Part shown: positions 7,499 through 14,771 of the stretch, one piece after another | Numbering within the stretch: position 1 is the first letter of the stretch | Layout: each line of letters starts with the position of its first letter | From: an uncultured Bacillota bacterium | GTDB taxonomy: Bacteria > Bacillota > Clostridia > Tissierellales > Tissierellaceae | DNA: 18,233 nt | Reading direction: 5' to 3' | Assembly (NCBI GenBank): GCA_937951995.1 | Contig: CALGAG010000069.1 | Span: 1 to 18,233, forward strand | The notes under the pieces: generated by a model | Databases searched by the model: none | What the model saw: only the letters and a program-made list of their open reading frames with translations | Told to the model about the DNA's origin: nothing | Made by a program: the position numbers and the translations under genes

Positions 7499-8185
7499 CT
7501 ATCTCTTTACATCAAGATTAATCCTTCCATCCTTAATCTCTACTATACGGTCAGTCTTTTCTGCTATCCTCTGATCATGTGTAATTATGATAAAGGTGGT
7601 TCCATATTCCTTGTTTATGTCCCTTAAAAGTCCATAGATGCTTTCAGATGTATCTGAGTCAAGGTTTCCCGTTGGTTCATCCGCCAGCACTATGGAGGGC
7701 TTGTTTATAAGGGCCCTTGCAATCGCTGTTCTTTGCTGCTGGCCACCTGACATTGCATTTGCCATGTTGTTCTTGACCTTGGTAAGACCTGTCAAATCCA
7801 TCAGTTCGTCTGCCCACTGGTTGATTTCTGTGGTCACCTGGTAATTCATGATTCTGCTTGGCATAAGGACGTTCTCCTTTGCAGTGAACTCTGGAAGAAG
7901 GTAATGGAACTGAAAAATGAATCCCATGGTCCTATTCCTAAGGTCTGCCAGCTGCATAGGGTTCATGGTGTCAGTTCTCCTGTCGTTTATATATACCCTT
8001 CCGTTTGTTGGTTTGTCCAAGGTCCCGACGATATTCAGCAAGGTACTCTTTCCGCTTCCCGACTGTCCAATAATTGAATTAAAGCTATTCTCTTCAAAGG
8101 TCAGGTTCACATCGAAAAGTACCTGGGTCTTGATTTTTTCTCCGTAAAACTTGTCTATCTCTTCCAATCTTACTATATCAGCCAT
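7499..8185 (-). CDS. ABC transporter ATP-binding protein, MacB/LolD type
   Basis: A 228-residue ATPase that would power the adjacent FtsX-type permease. Landmarks are Walker A G-Q-S-G-S-G-K-S-T (40-48), Q-loop Gln92, the signature M-S-G-G-Q-Q-Q-R (145-152), Walker B I-V-L-A-D-E-P-T-G-N-L-D-S with catalytic Glu170, and the H-loop I-T-H-D (His203). The signature with Q-Q-Q-R and the L-A-D-E-P-T-G-N-L-D stretch are typical of the MacB/LolD/FtsE group that works by mechanotransmission rather than classical substrate translocation. Its ATG overlaps the end of the permease gene by 8 bases, and a GAGGTG site inside the permease gene serves as ribosome binding site. Confidence 0.95.
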   Translation of the reverse strand: MADIVRLEEIDKFYGEKIKTQVLFDVNLTFEENSFNSIIGQSGSGKSTLLNIVGTLDKPTNGRVYINDRRTDTMNPMQLADLRNRTMGFIFQFHYLLPEFTAKENVLMPSRIMNYQVTTEINQWADELMDLTGLTKVKNNMANAMSGGQQQRTAIARALINKPSIVLADEPTGNLDSDTSESIYGLLRDINKEYGTTFIIITHDQRIAEKTDRIVEIKDGRINLDVKR

Positions 8186-9338
8186 TCTTGATCACCTCGA
8201 TCGGGTTCAGTCTGGAGGAAATTCTTGCTGGTATCAATGATGCTATCATTGCTGATGCCACTGCAAACATACCTGACAAGGCTATAAACCCGTAGTTTAT
8301 ATATATTGGAACAACTGGGCTTCCGTCTGGATTTACTGCAAATTTGGTGAAGGAATAAAGCAATCCAAATCCAAAGGCCACTCCCATGATTGCTCCAAGT
8401 ATTCCCAGCATCAGACCCTGAAAAACAAATATCAGACTCGCTTCACGATCCTTGATTCCCATTGCCTTCAATATTCCCAATTGCTTTGACCTTTGTACGA
8501 CGGATATGGCAAGTACACTTGATATACCCAGTAAAACTGCCACCAGAACAAATACCTGTATCATGTAGCTTGATACACTCTGTCCATTAAGTCCGCTCAG
8601 AAGACTTTGGTTCTGGTCCTTCCAGTTATCTACCCTTAGACTTTTATCAGACAGGGCATAAACTATCCTTTCTCCAATTATATCAGCTTCAAAAACTTCA
8701 GAAACCTGCATTTCAACAGAAGAGACCTTGTCTCCCATACCCAGAAAATCCTGTGCGGTCTGAAGATTTGTTATAATCCATGATTCGTTAATGGAGGATA
8801 CCCCCAGATCATAAAGCCCGGTCACATCAAAGCGTGCTGACCCTCCCCCAGGATTCAGAACCAGGATTCTGTCACCTGTCTCAATTCCTGCAAGTAGTGA
8901 CAACTCCCTGCCTATTGCAACTTCGTCCTTCCTTTCAGGCAACCTTCCTGCATAGATCCCTTCCTGTATTTTGTATATTTCATTTGAGTCCTGAATATTA
9001 AAGCCCCTTATAAGGACTGGTGCAGTGTCAGTTTCATAATCAAGTGTTGCAGGGCCATCGGCCGCTACTGAAACATTGATTACATCGGGACTAAACAGAC
9101 TTGCTTCATACAGTGTCCTGTCCCAATTGTCAATAAGCTTGTCCTCACTTGTGGAGGTTATTGTAACCTGTGATGAGCTGCCGATTGTTGTGTTAACCAA
9201 GTTTATCTGTAACCCCTGTATAAGGGAGCCAATGAAGAGCTGGACAGCAACTCCAATTGAGATTCCTAAAACAATAAGGATGGTCTGACCTTTTCCTGAT
9301 TTAAGAAATCTTAGTGCAATCTTAAAGGCTAGTCTCAT
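8178..9338 (-). CDS. ABC transporter permease, FtsX/MacB-like
   Basis: A 386-residue permease with the four-helix layout of the MacB/LolCE type: one N-terminal membrane helix (about residues 18-40), a large extracytoplasmic domain (about 45-255), then three C-terminal helices. After the second helix comes R-S-K-Q-L-G-I-L-K-A-M-G, the conserved coupling segment of FtsX-like permeases, and the C-terminus P-A-R-I-S-S-R-L-N-P-I-E-V-I is also typical. With the ATPase and membrane fusion protein it probably forms an efflux or lipoprotein/peptide-handling complex; the substrate is unknown. Its ATGA overlaps the stop of the B12-binding gene by 4 bases, implying translational coupling. Confidence 0.9.
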   Translation of the reverse strand: MRLAFKIALRFLKSGKGQTILIVLGISIGVAVQLFIGSLIQGLQINLVNTTIGSSSQVTITSTSEDKLIDNWDRTLYEASLFSPDVINVSVAADGPATLDYETDTAPVLIRGFNIQDSNEIYKIQEGIYAGRLPERKDEVAIGRELSLLAGIETGDRILVLNPGGGSARFDVTGLYDLGVSSINESWIITNLQTAQDFLGMGDKVSSVEMQVSEVFEADIIGERIVYALSDKSLRVDNWKDQNQSLLSGLNGQSVSSYMIQVFVLVAVLLGISSVLAISVVQRSKQLGILKAMGIKDREASLIFVFQGLMLGILGAIMGVAFGFGLLYSFTKFAVNPDGSPVVPIYINYGFIALSGMFAVASAMIASLIPARISSRLNPIEVIKNG

Positions 9339-9985
9339 TTGTCCTCCCCCTTTCCCAGGGAAAGGACATCCTCGTATGTCTCAATGTAAAGATCTGCCCC
9401 AAAATCCTCCACTGTGTGAGGATTTTTCCTGAAAGCCTGGCCTCCTAGAAGAATCTTTACATCCTTGGTACACTCATCCTTGATTCTTTCCATAATCTTC
9501 TTAGCTTCAGAAAGCAGATAGTGGTCAGTTACACTGATTCCCACATAATCCGGCTTTTCAGACCTTATTACCTCCCAGATTTGAGCTCTGGGTGTATTGC
9601 TGCCAACAAAGATGACATCGTATCCATTGATTTGAAAAAAATCAGCCACTATTCTAAGACCTATTTCATGATATTCTTTTTCAGGACAGGTTAGAACAAT
9701 CTTCTTCCCCTTTTTTTCGCTTTCCCCAGCAAGCATAATCACTGTGGGATAAAGTGTCTCAATTATTGTTCTGATGATTGAGGTTTTCACATGCTCATCC
9801 CAAATGCAACCAGGGCTGTCCTCTGGACAGTCATCGATACTGTATAGAGATGGAACCAACACATCACTGTATAGCTCAGGTATAGTTAACCTTCCTTCCC
9901 TTACCTGTTCCAGTGCCCATATTACACACCTATCCTTCAAGTTCTTGGAGAAAAGCTCCATAAATTCTTCGTAGTATTTATTCAT
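9335..9985 (-). CDS. Stand-alone CarH/LitR-like cobalamin (B12)-binding protein
   Basis: A 216-residue soluble protein with a helical cap (about residues 1-90) and a Rossmann-like B12-binding domain (about 95-210). The key motif is E104-Y-H106-E-I-G109, in the E/D-x-H-x-x-G form whose His ligates cobalt; the Glu version recalls CarH/LitR photoreceptors more than methyltransferase corrinoid proteins. Later parts fit the fold: V-F-V-G-S-N-T-P-like strand and turn, S-V-T-D and L-L-G-G-Q-A-F. The cap contains D-E-H (Glu64-His65), resembling the CarH Glu-His pair, but the Trp expected ten residues earlier is absent and Trp62 is next to it instead. CarH proteins normally have an N-terminal MerR-type HTH, and none is present. 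The gene is 10 bases after the membrane fusion gene and overlaps the permease gene by 4 bases, so it is a true operon member. Its role, perhaps light, B12 or redox sensing for the transporter, is inference. Confidence 0.8.
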   Translation of the reverse strand: MNKYYEEFMELFSKNLKDRCVIWALEQVREGRLTIPELYSDVLVPSLYSIDDCPEDSPGCIWDEHVKTSIIRTIIETLYPTVIMLAGESEKKGKKIVLTCPEKEYHEIGLRIVADFFQINGYDVIFVGSNTPRAQIWEVIRSEKPDYVGISVTDHYLLSEAKKIMERIKDECTKDVKILLGGQAFRKNPHTVEDFGADLYIETYEDVLSLGKGEDK

Positions 9986-9995
9986 GCCCTTCCTC

Positions 9996-11261
9996 CTATT
10001 CTATAACGCTTACAGCCCTTCCATCCTCCAGCTCAAGTGGTGGGTTTAGGATTATTATATCACCCAGCTGAAGGCCTTCAATTATTTCAGTCAAATATCT
10101 GTCTGTAATGCCTCTTGTGACAGGTGTCCTCACGGCAATTCCATTTTCAAGCTTAAACACAAATGATCTCAACTGGTCATCTTCCCTAATGGCTTCATTC
10201 TTAATCACCAAGACATCCTGGACAATCCCGGTTGTGATCTGGGCATCTGCATCAAAACCGGAAACCAGTCTTTCATCCACTTCATTCAACTCAATGGAGA
10301 TTTTAACCTTTGGAGTACTGCTTCCACTTGAAGGGTCTACCTCTGCCTTGCTGCCAATTTCCACTACCTTACCAGTATATTCATTTGAAAGTCCAGACAC
10401 CTTGATGGTTGCATCCTGACCTCGTTGGATGTTCACTGCATCTTCCTGGGTTACAAGGGCTTCAAACTGGAACTTGGAGGTATCCTGAACCACTACTTCT
10501 GCCTCCCTGCCAAGTGTCCTGTTTTCTACCAGATCCAATACCACAACAGTACCATCCAGGTCTGCAATTATCCTGGTATCATCAATTTGGTCTTCAAGCT
10601 GCTGAATGTCCAAAAGCAATGATCGTTTCTGTCTTTCAAGACTTCCCGCAGTACTGGATGAGTTTGTTCCAAAATCAGAATACCTTAATCTTGCATCCTC
10701 TACATTCAAGCTTGCTGACTTTACACTTGACTCAAGGCTCTTAAGGGCATTCTCCTGATTTTCGAATTCAGCCAGGCTTATAGCTCCATTCTCATACAGA
10801 ACCCTCATGTCATCCAGTTTTGCCTTTGATGTTTCATAGTCTCTAACTGCAGTGGAGAGTGACTCCTGTGCCTTCTTCAGATTATTTTGCAGAATCTGTC
10901 TGTCTGCAGACCCTCCTGTCATTCTCAGGTCTGCCTCCACCTGCTCAAGGTTTATCCTTAGCTTTTCCACCCTTGTCTGGAGTTCTGATGGGTCCAGTAC
11001 TGCCAAGGTATCACCCCTACTGACCATATCCCCCTCCTTGACCATTACCTGGAGGACTTCCGTGCCAGCTGGTACAAATATTTGCTGAATGTCCTCTGAT
11101 ATCACCTTACCGGTTATGTCAAGATTCTCTTGTATGGACCCCTCCACAACCTCCATTGTACTTACCTCTATCCCTGATGATCCATTAATTCCAAAAAAAT
11201 AAATCAATGCAGCTACTACAATGATTGCTCCCAATAATAGAAATCCCTTTTTCTTTGTCAT
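9996..11261 (-). CDS. HlyD/MacA-type membrane fusion (periplasmic-adaptor-like) protein
   Basis: A 421-residue protein anchored by an N-terminal helix (about residues 6-24). It has a beta-barrel/lipoyl half with V-P-A-G-T-E-V-L-Q-V-M-V-K-E-G-D-M-V and L-A-V-L-D, a long coiled coil (about residues 95-200), the second lipoyl half (D-L-D-G-T-V-V-V-L-D) and a C-terminal beta-barrel region. This order defines the HlyD/MacA adaptor family. In a Gram-positive cell it would sit outside the membrane and cooperate with the FtsX-type permease and ATPase encoded downstream. It is the first gene of the operon and starts at an ATG preceded by GGAGGAGTGAGGG. Confidence 0.9.
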   Translation of the reverse strand: MTKKKGFLLLGAIIVVAALIYFFGINGSSGIEVSTMEVVEGSIQENLDITGKVISEDIQQIFVPAGTEVLQVMVKEGDMVSRGDTLAVLDPSELQTRVEKLRINLEQVEADLRMTGGSADRQILQNNLKKAQESLSTAVRDYETSKAKLDDMRVLYENGAISLAEFENQENALKSLESSVKSASLNVEDARLRYSDFGTNSSSTAGSLERQKRSLLLDIQQLEDQIDDTRIIADLDGTVVVLDLVENRTLGREAEVVVQDTSKFQFEALVTQEDAVNIQRGQDATIKVSGLSNEYTGKVVEIGSKAEVDPSSGSSTPKVKISIELNEVDERLVSGFDADAQITTGIVQDVLVIKNEAIREDDQLRSFVFKLENGIAVRTPVTRGITDRYLTEIIEGLQLGDIIILNPPLELEDGRAVSVIE

Positions 11262-11293
11262 GCCCTCACTCCTCCCAATTTCTGTATGCTACA

Positions 11294-11299
11294 ATTATA
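11294..11299 (-). promoter_or_regulatory. Possible -10 element for the transporter operon
   Basis: A TATAAT lies on the minus strand about 33 bases upstream of the membrane fusion gene start. No good -35 hexamer is seen 16-18 bases upstream (GGTTCA is the closest), so the call is weak. It lies between this operon and the broken potassium transporter gene. Confidence 0.35.
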
Positions 11300-11363
11300 C
11301 TCAAAAAAACCAATTATGAACCATATTTTATAAATATTTTTGTAATATGTTCAATAGTTTTAT

Positions 11364-11600
11364 CTAGAGAAAGTGAAAGACCACCTGACCAAAAAGTGTG
11401 AACTGGGACCATGTATCGTAAACCACAAGACCTGTAACGCATGTGGCAGATGTTGATGTGAAGAGGACATCAAGGAATGGCAAAAACTCACCGTTCTTGT
11501 TGGCAACAGGAAGCATCAGAAGGAGGGCCCCTGTTAGTATTATAACCACAAAGCCAATGGCCAAGGTCTGTTTTTCTCCAAGCCTGGTCACCCTAATCAT
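11364..11600 (-). pseudogene. Truncated TrkH/KtrB potassium transporter subunit
   Basis: Only 78 codons remain of a transporter that normally has roughly 450 residues. The fragment begins normally with a first membrane helix (about residues 13-30) and the first pore loop, T-S-A-T-C-V-T-G-L (49-58), the selectivity-filter region of TrkH/KtrB. It then reads W-S-Q-F-T-L-F-G-Q-V-V, where the family sequence would continue into the next helix, and ends abruptly with four unrelated residues and a stop. Only about 100 bases separate it from the next gene, so the remaining three pore repeats are missing, not frameshifted. It cannot form a channel alone. The start overlaps the stop of the upstream RCK-like gene by 4 bases, the usual coupling for such pairs. 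Confidence 0.8.
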
Positions 11601-12052
11601 TGAAGGTCACCCCCCTGAAGAGCTTCAACTATCCTATCCCGAGTTACATCACCTGTTATTACCTTATTAACTCCAATCTTTCTGTATATGTCTGCATATA
11701 TATAATCGTTTATCCTAGCAACCACCCAAGTATTCTTGCTCCTTTTCCTTACCATCCTGGACAGGAAGAGATTCTCCCCATCATCCTCCGACAAGGCGAA
11801 AAATGTTTTAAATTCAATGTTTTCAGGTATTCTTGAATCATCAATTAAATAGTATGAAAACTTCATTTTCTCAAATACCTGACATATCTCTTCCTCTGAT
11901 TCACAGTCCGTATATACAAGTATCGTCCTCCTATCTATAGGTATTTCCTCTCTGGCTTCCGTGTTCTTAACAAAATACATGTCTATCTTATCCATCAGAA
12001 AATATCCCAGAATCATTAGTGCAACTATGGACCCGACCGCTAATACTTCCAT
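11597..12052 (-). CDS. Membrane-anchored RCK/TrkA-N-like regulatory protein
   Basis: A 151-residue protein with one N-terminal membrane helix (about residues 3-20) and one Rossmann-like RCK domain. The second half is recognisable: F-F-A-L-S-E-D-D-G-E-N-L-F-L-S (84-98), V-V-A-R-I-N-D (110-116) and Y-R-K-I-G-V-N-K-V-I (123-132), as in TrkA/KtrA N-terminal domains. The glycine-rich nucleotide-binding turn that should follow the first strand is replaced by V-Y-T-D-C-E-S, so NAD or ATP binding may be lost, and no RCK-C domain follows. It would regulate the TrkH/KtrB pore encoded by the next gene, which is broken here, so this protein may be a leftover. The ATG lies 8 bases after GGGGAGG. Confidence 0.7.
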   Translation of the reverse strand: MEVLAVGSIVALMILGYFLMDKIDMYFVKNTEAREEIPIDRRTILVYTDCESEEEICQVFEKMKFSYYLIDDSRIPENIEFKTFFALSEDDGENLFLSRMVRKRSKNTWVVARINDYIYADIYRKIGVNKVITGDVTRDRIVEALQGGDLQ

Positions 12053-12136
12053 AGATAAGACCTCCCCTCATCTAAATCTTATCTCAGAAAATATTAAGAT
12101 AGTGTTCGTATTGTCTCTTAGTATGTTATTTTTGTG

Positions 12137-12171
12137 CAAAGAAAAAGATATTCCCACTTGGAGAATATCTT
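12137..12171 (-). terminator. Terminator after the SLH-inhibitor gene
   Basis: Minus strand: a 9-bp stem (12145-12153 with 12163-12171) extended by two G-C pairs around an AAGT loop with one bulged T, followed by TTTTTCTTT. It lies 16 bases past the stop codon. Confidence 0.8.
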
Positions 12172-12186
12172 ATGTTTAATTCTAGT

Positions 12187-13287
12187 TTACCTAACATTGG
12201 TTATTTCTATATTTTCATCCACTTCTACTGTCAGTACCCTAACATCGATTGCTGTTTCTTTTTCTTCCCAGCTTCTGTAATATGAGAAGGTTATTTCCTC
12301 AACACCCTCACCTTCAGGCACAAACACCCAGGTTCTTTCTCCACCTGAGCCCACAACATCCGGTGCCACAGCAAATGGAACAAATTCGTCAGACTCAATT
12401 TTTAGAATTTCACCTTCCTTAAACTGGACATCCCAGCCGTAACCGGTTGTAGGATTTTCATGCAGCATTACAGTTAACATGTTTGGATCATAAAAATACT
12501 CTGTTGGGGCTGGCCGAAGCATCATCATGACCCTGTTCATCATGGCAGCAGCCTCTGCTCTTGTAAGTCTTTTCTGGGGCATGAAATTACCTCCATCCCC
12601 TTGGACAATCCCTAATGCCCTAAGCCTGTAGATATAGCCAAGTTCAGCAGGTGGGATGCCCTCATCATCAAGGAATACCACAGTATCTTCAGGTGGCATA
12701 CCATTTTCAATTCCCATTGCCTTAGCCATCATGACTGCAAACTGAAGCCTGTTTAATTGACTTTCCCCATACAGATGACTCTGGTTTGCAATGGCCAATG
12801 CAAGACCTTCCCTCAGCTGGTCTCTGGCCCATTCAGGAACCTTGTCCCAGTCCACGTCATCAGGGTCTGGTTCTCCGGGAATTCCTGCAGCCACAGTGCT
12901 CATCATTCTGGTCAGCATAAGGATTCCCTCTGTACCTGATATGATTCCTTCGGGTCTGAAGCTACCATCTGGATATCCATTAACAAATCCCCAGTTATAG
13001 GCTTTCCCAACCTCATCTCTTGACCAGTGATTCTCAAGGTCCATAAACCTGTTTTCTATCTGGTCCTGTGTGCGAAGCCTCATCTGCTCCAGGGCTGAGC
13101 CATCTATCCTTAGCCTGTTGTTTATCTCTAGTCTGATCTGCTCTTGTTCAGCATCATTTATGTTTGTCTGGACCCTGTCCCGATCCTGGACCTGATTCTG
13201 GTTCATGGGCCCTTCCATTGCTCCCATGGCAGGTATACCAACCAAAAGGATGCTTAATACTATTGCTACCATCGTTCTTGACCTCAT
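12187..13287 (-). CDS. Secreted SLH-domain protein with C-terminal chagasin-like (I42) cysteine protease inhibitor domain
   Basis: A 366-residue exported surface protein. A signal peptide covers about residues 1-23. A Gln/Asn/Arg-rich helical stretch follows (about 28-80), then three SLH repeats: one with Y-N-W-G-F-V-N-G-Y-P-D-G-S-F-R-P (98-113), a weaker one around 150-192, and one with Y-R-L-R-A-L-G-I-V-Q-G-D-G (220-232) and T-R-A-E-A-A-A-M-M-N (242-251). SLH triplets bind pyruvylated wall polymers and hold proteins at the cell surface. The last 100 residues carry the three inhibitory loops of chagasin-type inhibitors in order: N-P-T-T-G-Y-G-W (278-285), G-S-G-G-E-R-T-W (313-320) and Y-Y-R-S-W (336-340). 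Family I42 inhibits papain-like cysteine proteases. The ATG at 13287 is 7 bases after AGGGGAG; the GTG at 13293 crowds that site. A riboswitch lies immediately upstream. Confidence 0.88.
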   Translation of the reverse strand: MRSRTMVAIVLSILLVGIPAMGAMEGPMNQNQVQDRDRVQTNINDAEQEQIRLEINNRLRIDGSALEQMRLRTQDQIENRFMDLENHWSRDEVGKAYNWGFVNGYPDGSFRPEGIISGTEGILMLTRMMSTVAAGIPGEPDPDDVDWDKVPEWARDQLREGLALAIANQSHLYGESQLNRLQFAVMMAKAMGIENGMPPEDTVVFLDDEGIPPAELGYIYRLRALGIVQGDGGNFMPQKRLTRAEAAAMMNRVMMMLRPAPTEYFYDPNMLTVMLHENPTTGYGWDVQFKEGEILKIESDEFVPFAVAPDVVGSGGERTWVFVPEGEGVEEITFSYYRSWEEKETAIDVRVLTVEVDENIEITNVR

Positions 13288-13307
13288 TTTCACTCTCCCC
13301 TTTCATT

Positions 13308-13402
13308 CAAAAAACCGACCATCTACGGTCGGTTACGCTACTGGCTCCTGCAGGGATTAGGCGTCCAATTGATACCCTGCAATCCAAGCCCAGGTTTCTA
13401 TT
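13308..13402 (-). promoter_or_regulatory. c-di-GMP-II-like riboswitch with overlapping terminator
   Basis: On the minus strand the leader contains GAAAC (13394-13398), GGGTATCAATTGG, then ACGC (13361-13364) pairing with GCGT (13335-13338) around a small hairpin, and AGTAGCGTAACCGACCGT (13325-13342). This resembles, in order and near-identical in the last block, the class II c-di-GMP aptamer as I remember it from Clostridium acetobutylicum. AACCGACC is also the 5' arm of an 8-bp terminator stem (13313-13320 with 13327-13334) followed by six T residues, 20 bases before the SLH-inhibitor start. Aptamer and terminator therefore cannot form together, which predicts that c-di-GMP turns expression on. 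Weak point: I could not find the closing P1 helix, and the 5' segment is longer than in the remembered reference. Confidence 0.78.
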
Positions 13403-13415
13403 TTCATCCACTAAT

Positions 13416-13421
13416 AGTATA
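13416..13421 (-). promoter_or_regulatory. Possible -10 element for the riboswitch leader
   Basis: TATACT on the minus strand lies about 18 bases before the first conserved riboswitch block, the right distance for transcription to start just ahead of the aptamer. No good -35 was seen. The rest of 13403-13477 shows nothing else. Confidence 0.4.
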
Positions 13422-13477
13422 CCCAGATTACTGATAATTACTATTACATTTAGATTTCAAAAATTTCACACTTAAAT

Positions 13478-14182
13478 CTATTCTTCATAGATCCAGCCTT
13501 GGTCATTATGGTAAATCATAAGCCTTGTCATCCCGCCATCCACTGTTATGTTCTCTCCTGTTATAAAGCTTGCTGCATCACTACAGAGATACATGACCAT
13601 ATTGGAAATATCCTCGGGCCGTCCAACCCTTCCAACAGGATGTTGATTCATATTTGACCCGGAGTACTCCAAATCACCTGTTTCAATCCAGCCGGGACTT
13701 ATGGAATTGACCCTGATCTTTCCGGAAAGGCTCACAGCAAGTCCATGGGTAAGTGCAGCTATTCCACCCTTTGCAGCTGTGTAACTTTCAGTATCCCTCT
13801 GACTCATCCTGTCCCTGGTGGAGGATATATTGACAATTGCTCCACCTTCAGTGAAGTGATCCATAAATAGCTTTGTGAGCATGAAAGGAGCTGTTACTCC
13901 AGTTCTCAGGACATAATTGAAATCCTCATAGTCACAGCTATAGATTCCACCCTTTGACAGGCAAGCGTTGTTGATCAGAAAATCAATCTTCCCATAGTCG
14001 CCAATCACCTTATCCACAAATTCCCTAAGAACTGACTCCTCAGAGACATCACCCACAAAGTAATCATTCTCTTCCTTGTCCAAAATGCATACCTTGGCAC
14101 CTCTTTCCCTGAAGACCTCTGCGATTTTTTTACCTATACCATTTGCTCCACCTGTAATTGCAACAACCCTATCCTTAAACAT
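13478..14182 (-). CDS. Short-chain dehydrogenase/reductase (SDR family oxidoreductase)
   Basis: A 234-residue classical SDR, an NAD(P)-dependent alcohol/ketone oxidoreductase of unknown substrate. Landmarks are the cofactor turn T-G-G-A-N-G-I-G (10-17), N-N-A-C (71-74, with Cys where Gly is usual), N-I-S-S-T with catalytic Ser120 or Ser121, Y-T-A-A-K with Tyr134 and Lys138, and S-P-G-W-I-E-T and V-D-G-G-M-T near the C-terminus. The start at 14182 is used because AAAGGAGG lies 7 bases upstream; the longer frame adds 19 residues that precede the first Rossmann strand. It follows the second permease half by 49 bases and probably shares its transcript. It has no terminator of its own before the riboswitch region. 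Confidence 0.88.
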   Translation of the reverse strand: MFKDRVVAITGGANGIGKKIAEVFRERGAKVCILDKEENDYFVGDVSEESVLREFVDKVIGDYGKIDFLINNACLSKGGIYSCDYEDFNYVLRTGVTAPFMLTKLFMDHFTEGGAIVNISSTRDRMSQRDTESYTAAKGGIAALTHGLAVSLSGKIRVNSISPGWIETGDLEYSGSNMNQHPVGRVGRPEDISNMVMYLCSDAASFITGENITVDGGMTRLMIYHNDQGWIYEE

Positions 14183-14231
14183 AATAGCCTCCTTTCCCAT
14201 TGCGACAACCATAGTTTTAACATTTATATTT

Positions 14232-14771
14232 CTAATCACTCAATTTCTCTGCGTTGAGATATAGCCCATCCACTTGCTCTTTTGATACAAGTGAATTAAT
14301 AATATAGGCTATAATTATTATCCCTGGTATGTTCACAAGCAGTCTTGTAATGGCAAATGGTGCTCCCAGGGCTGAAAGCTCGAAAAGGAACATTGGAATC
14401 TTTGTAGTGGACCAGGCACCTATGAAGATAAGTATATTGCTGAATTTCACACCTTTCCTCATAAAAACTGCAGCAACCGGGAATGCTCCGTACAAGGGTC
14501 CTGCTGCGGCAGACCCGATGAATAAGGCCAGAAGGATTCCCATTAATCCAGAATCCTCTCCCATGTACCTGACCATTGTATCCTTTGGAACCCAGGTATC
14601 CAGAAGTCCCAGAAGAACAAATATGGGAGGGATTATAAACAGCATTTCCTTTAGGGTCATCATAGTCGTACCAACAGCCCTTGAACCAAGACCCCTGTCA
14701 GCTATATTTACTATTCCCATAACTATCATGGATATGATAACCCATCTGTATCTCATTATTGTCTTAATCAT
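14232..14771 (-). CDS. Half-size ArsP/DUF318 permease subunit, second half
   Basis: A 179-residue membrane protein with about five helices, resembling one repeat of the ArsP_1 (DUF318) permease family, which includes organoarsenical exporters. The conserved box is Y-M-G-E-D-S-G-L-M-G-I-L-L-A (69-82) followed by I-G-S-A-A-A-G-P and A-F-P-V-A-A. The same box appears in the preceding gene, so the pair together equals one normal full-length permease of about 340 residues. The start overlaps the previous stop as ATGA, implying a 1:1 coupled product. Arsenic transport is only one possibility; many family members have no known substrate and no ars genes are nearby. Confidence 0.75.
   Translation of the reverse strand: MIKTIMRYRWVIISMIVMGIVNIADRGLGSRAVGTTMMTLKEMLFIIPPIFVLLGLLDTWVPKDTMVRYMGEDSGLMGILLALFIGSAAAGPLYGAFPVAAVFMRKGVKFSNILIFIGAWSTTKIPMFLFELSALGAPFAITRLLVNIPGIIIIAYIINSLVSKEQVDGLYLNAEKLSD

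Noticed and set aside
9335..9985. Corrinoid protein of a methyltransferase system
   Set aside because: No methyltransferase or reactivation gene is nearby and the motif is the Glu-type E-x-H-x-x-G seen in CarH-like proteins; the role cannot be fully excluded.
11310..11350. AT-rich hairpin (CATATT with AATATG) as a terminator for the broken transporter gene
   Set aside because: The stem is six A/T-rich pairs with a long loop and no T-run directly after it.
11262..11363. Possible continuation of the TrkH/KtrB gene in another frame
   Set aside because: The stretch is too short for the missing ~370 residues and contains AT-rich non-coding sequence with stops; a frameshift does not explain the truncation.
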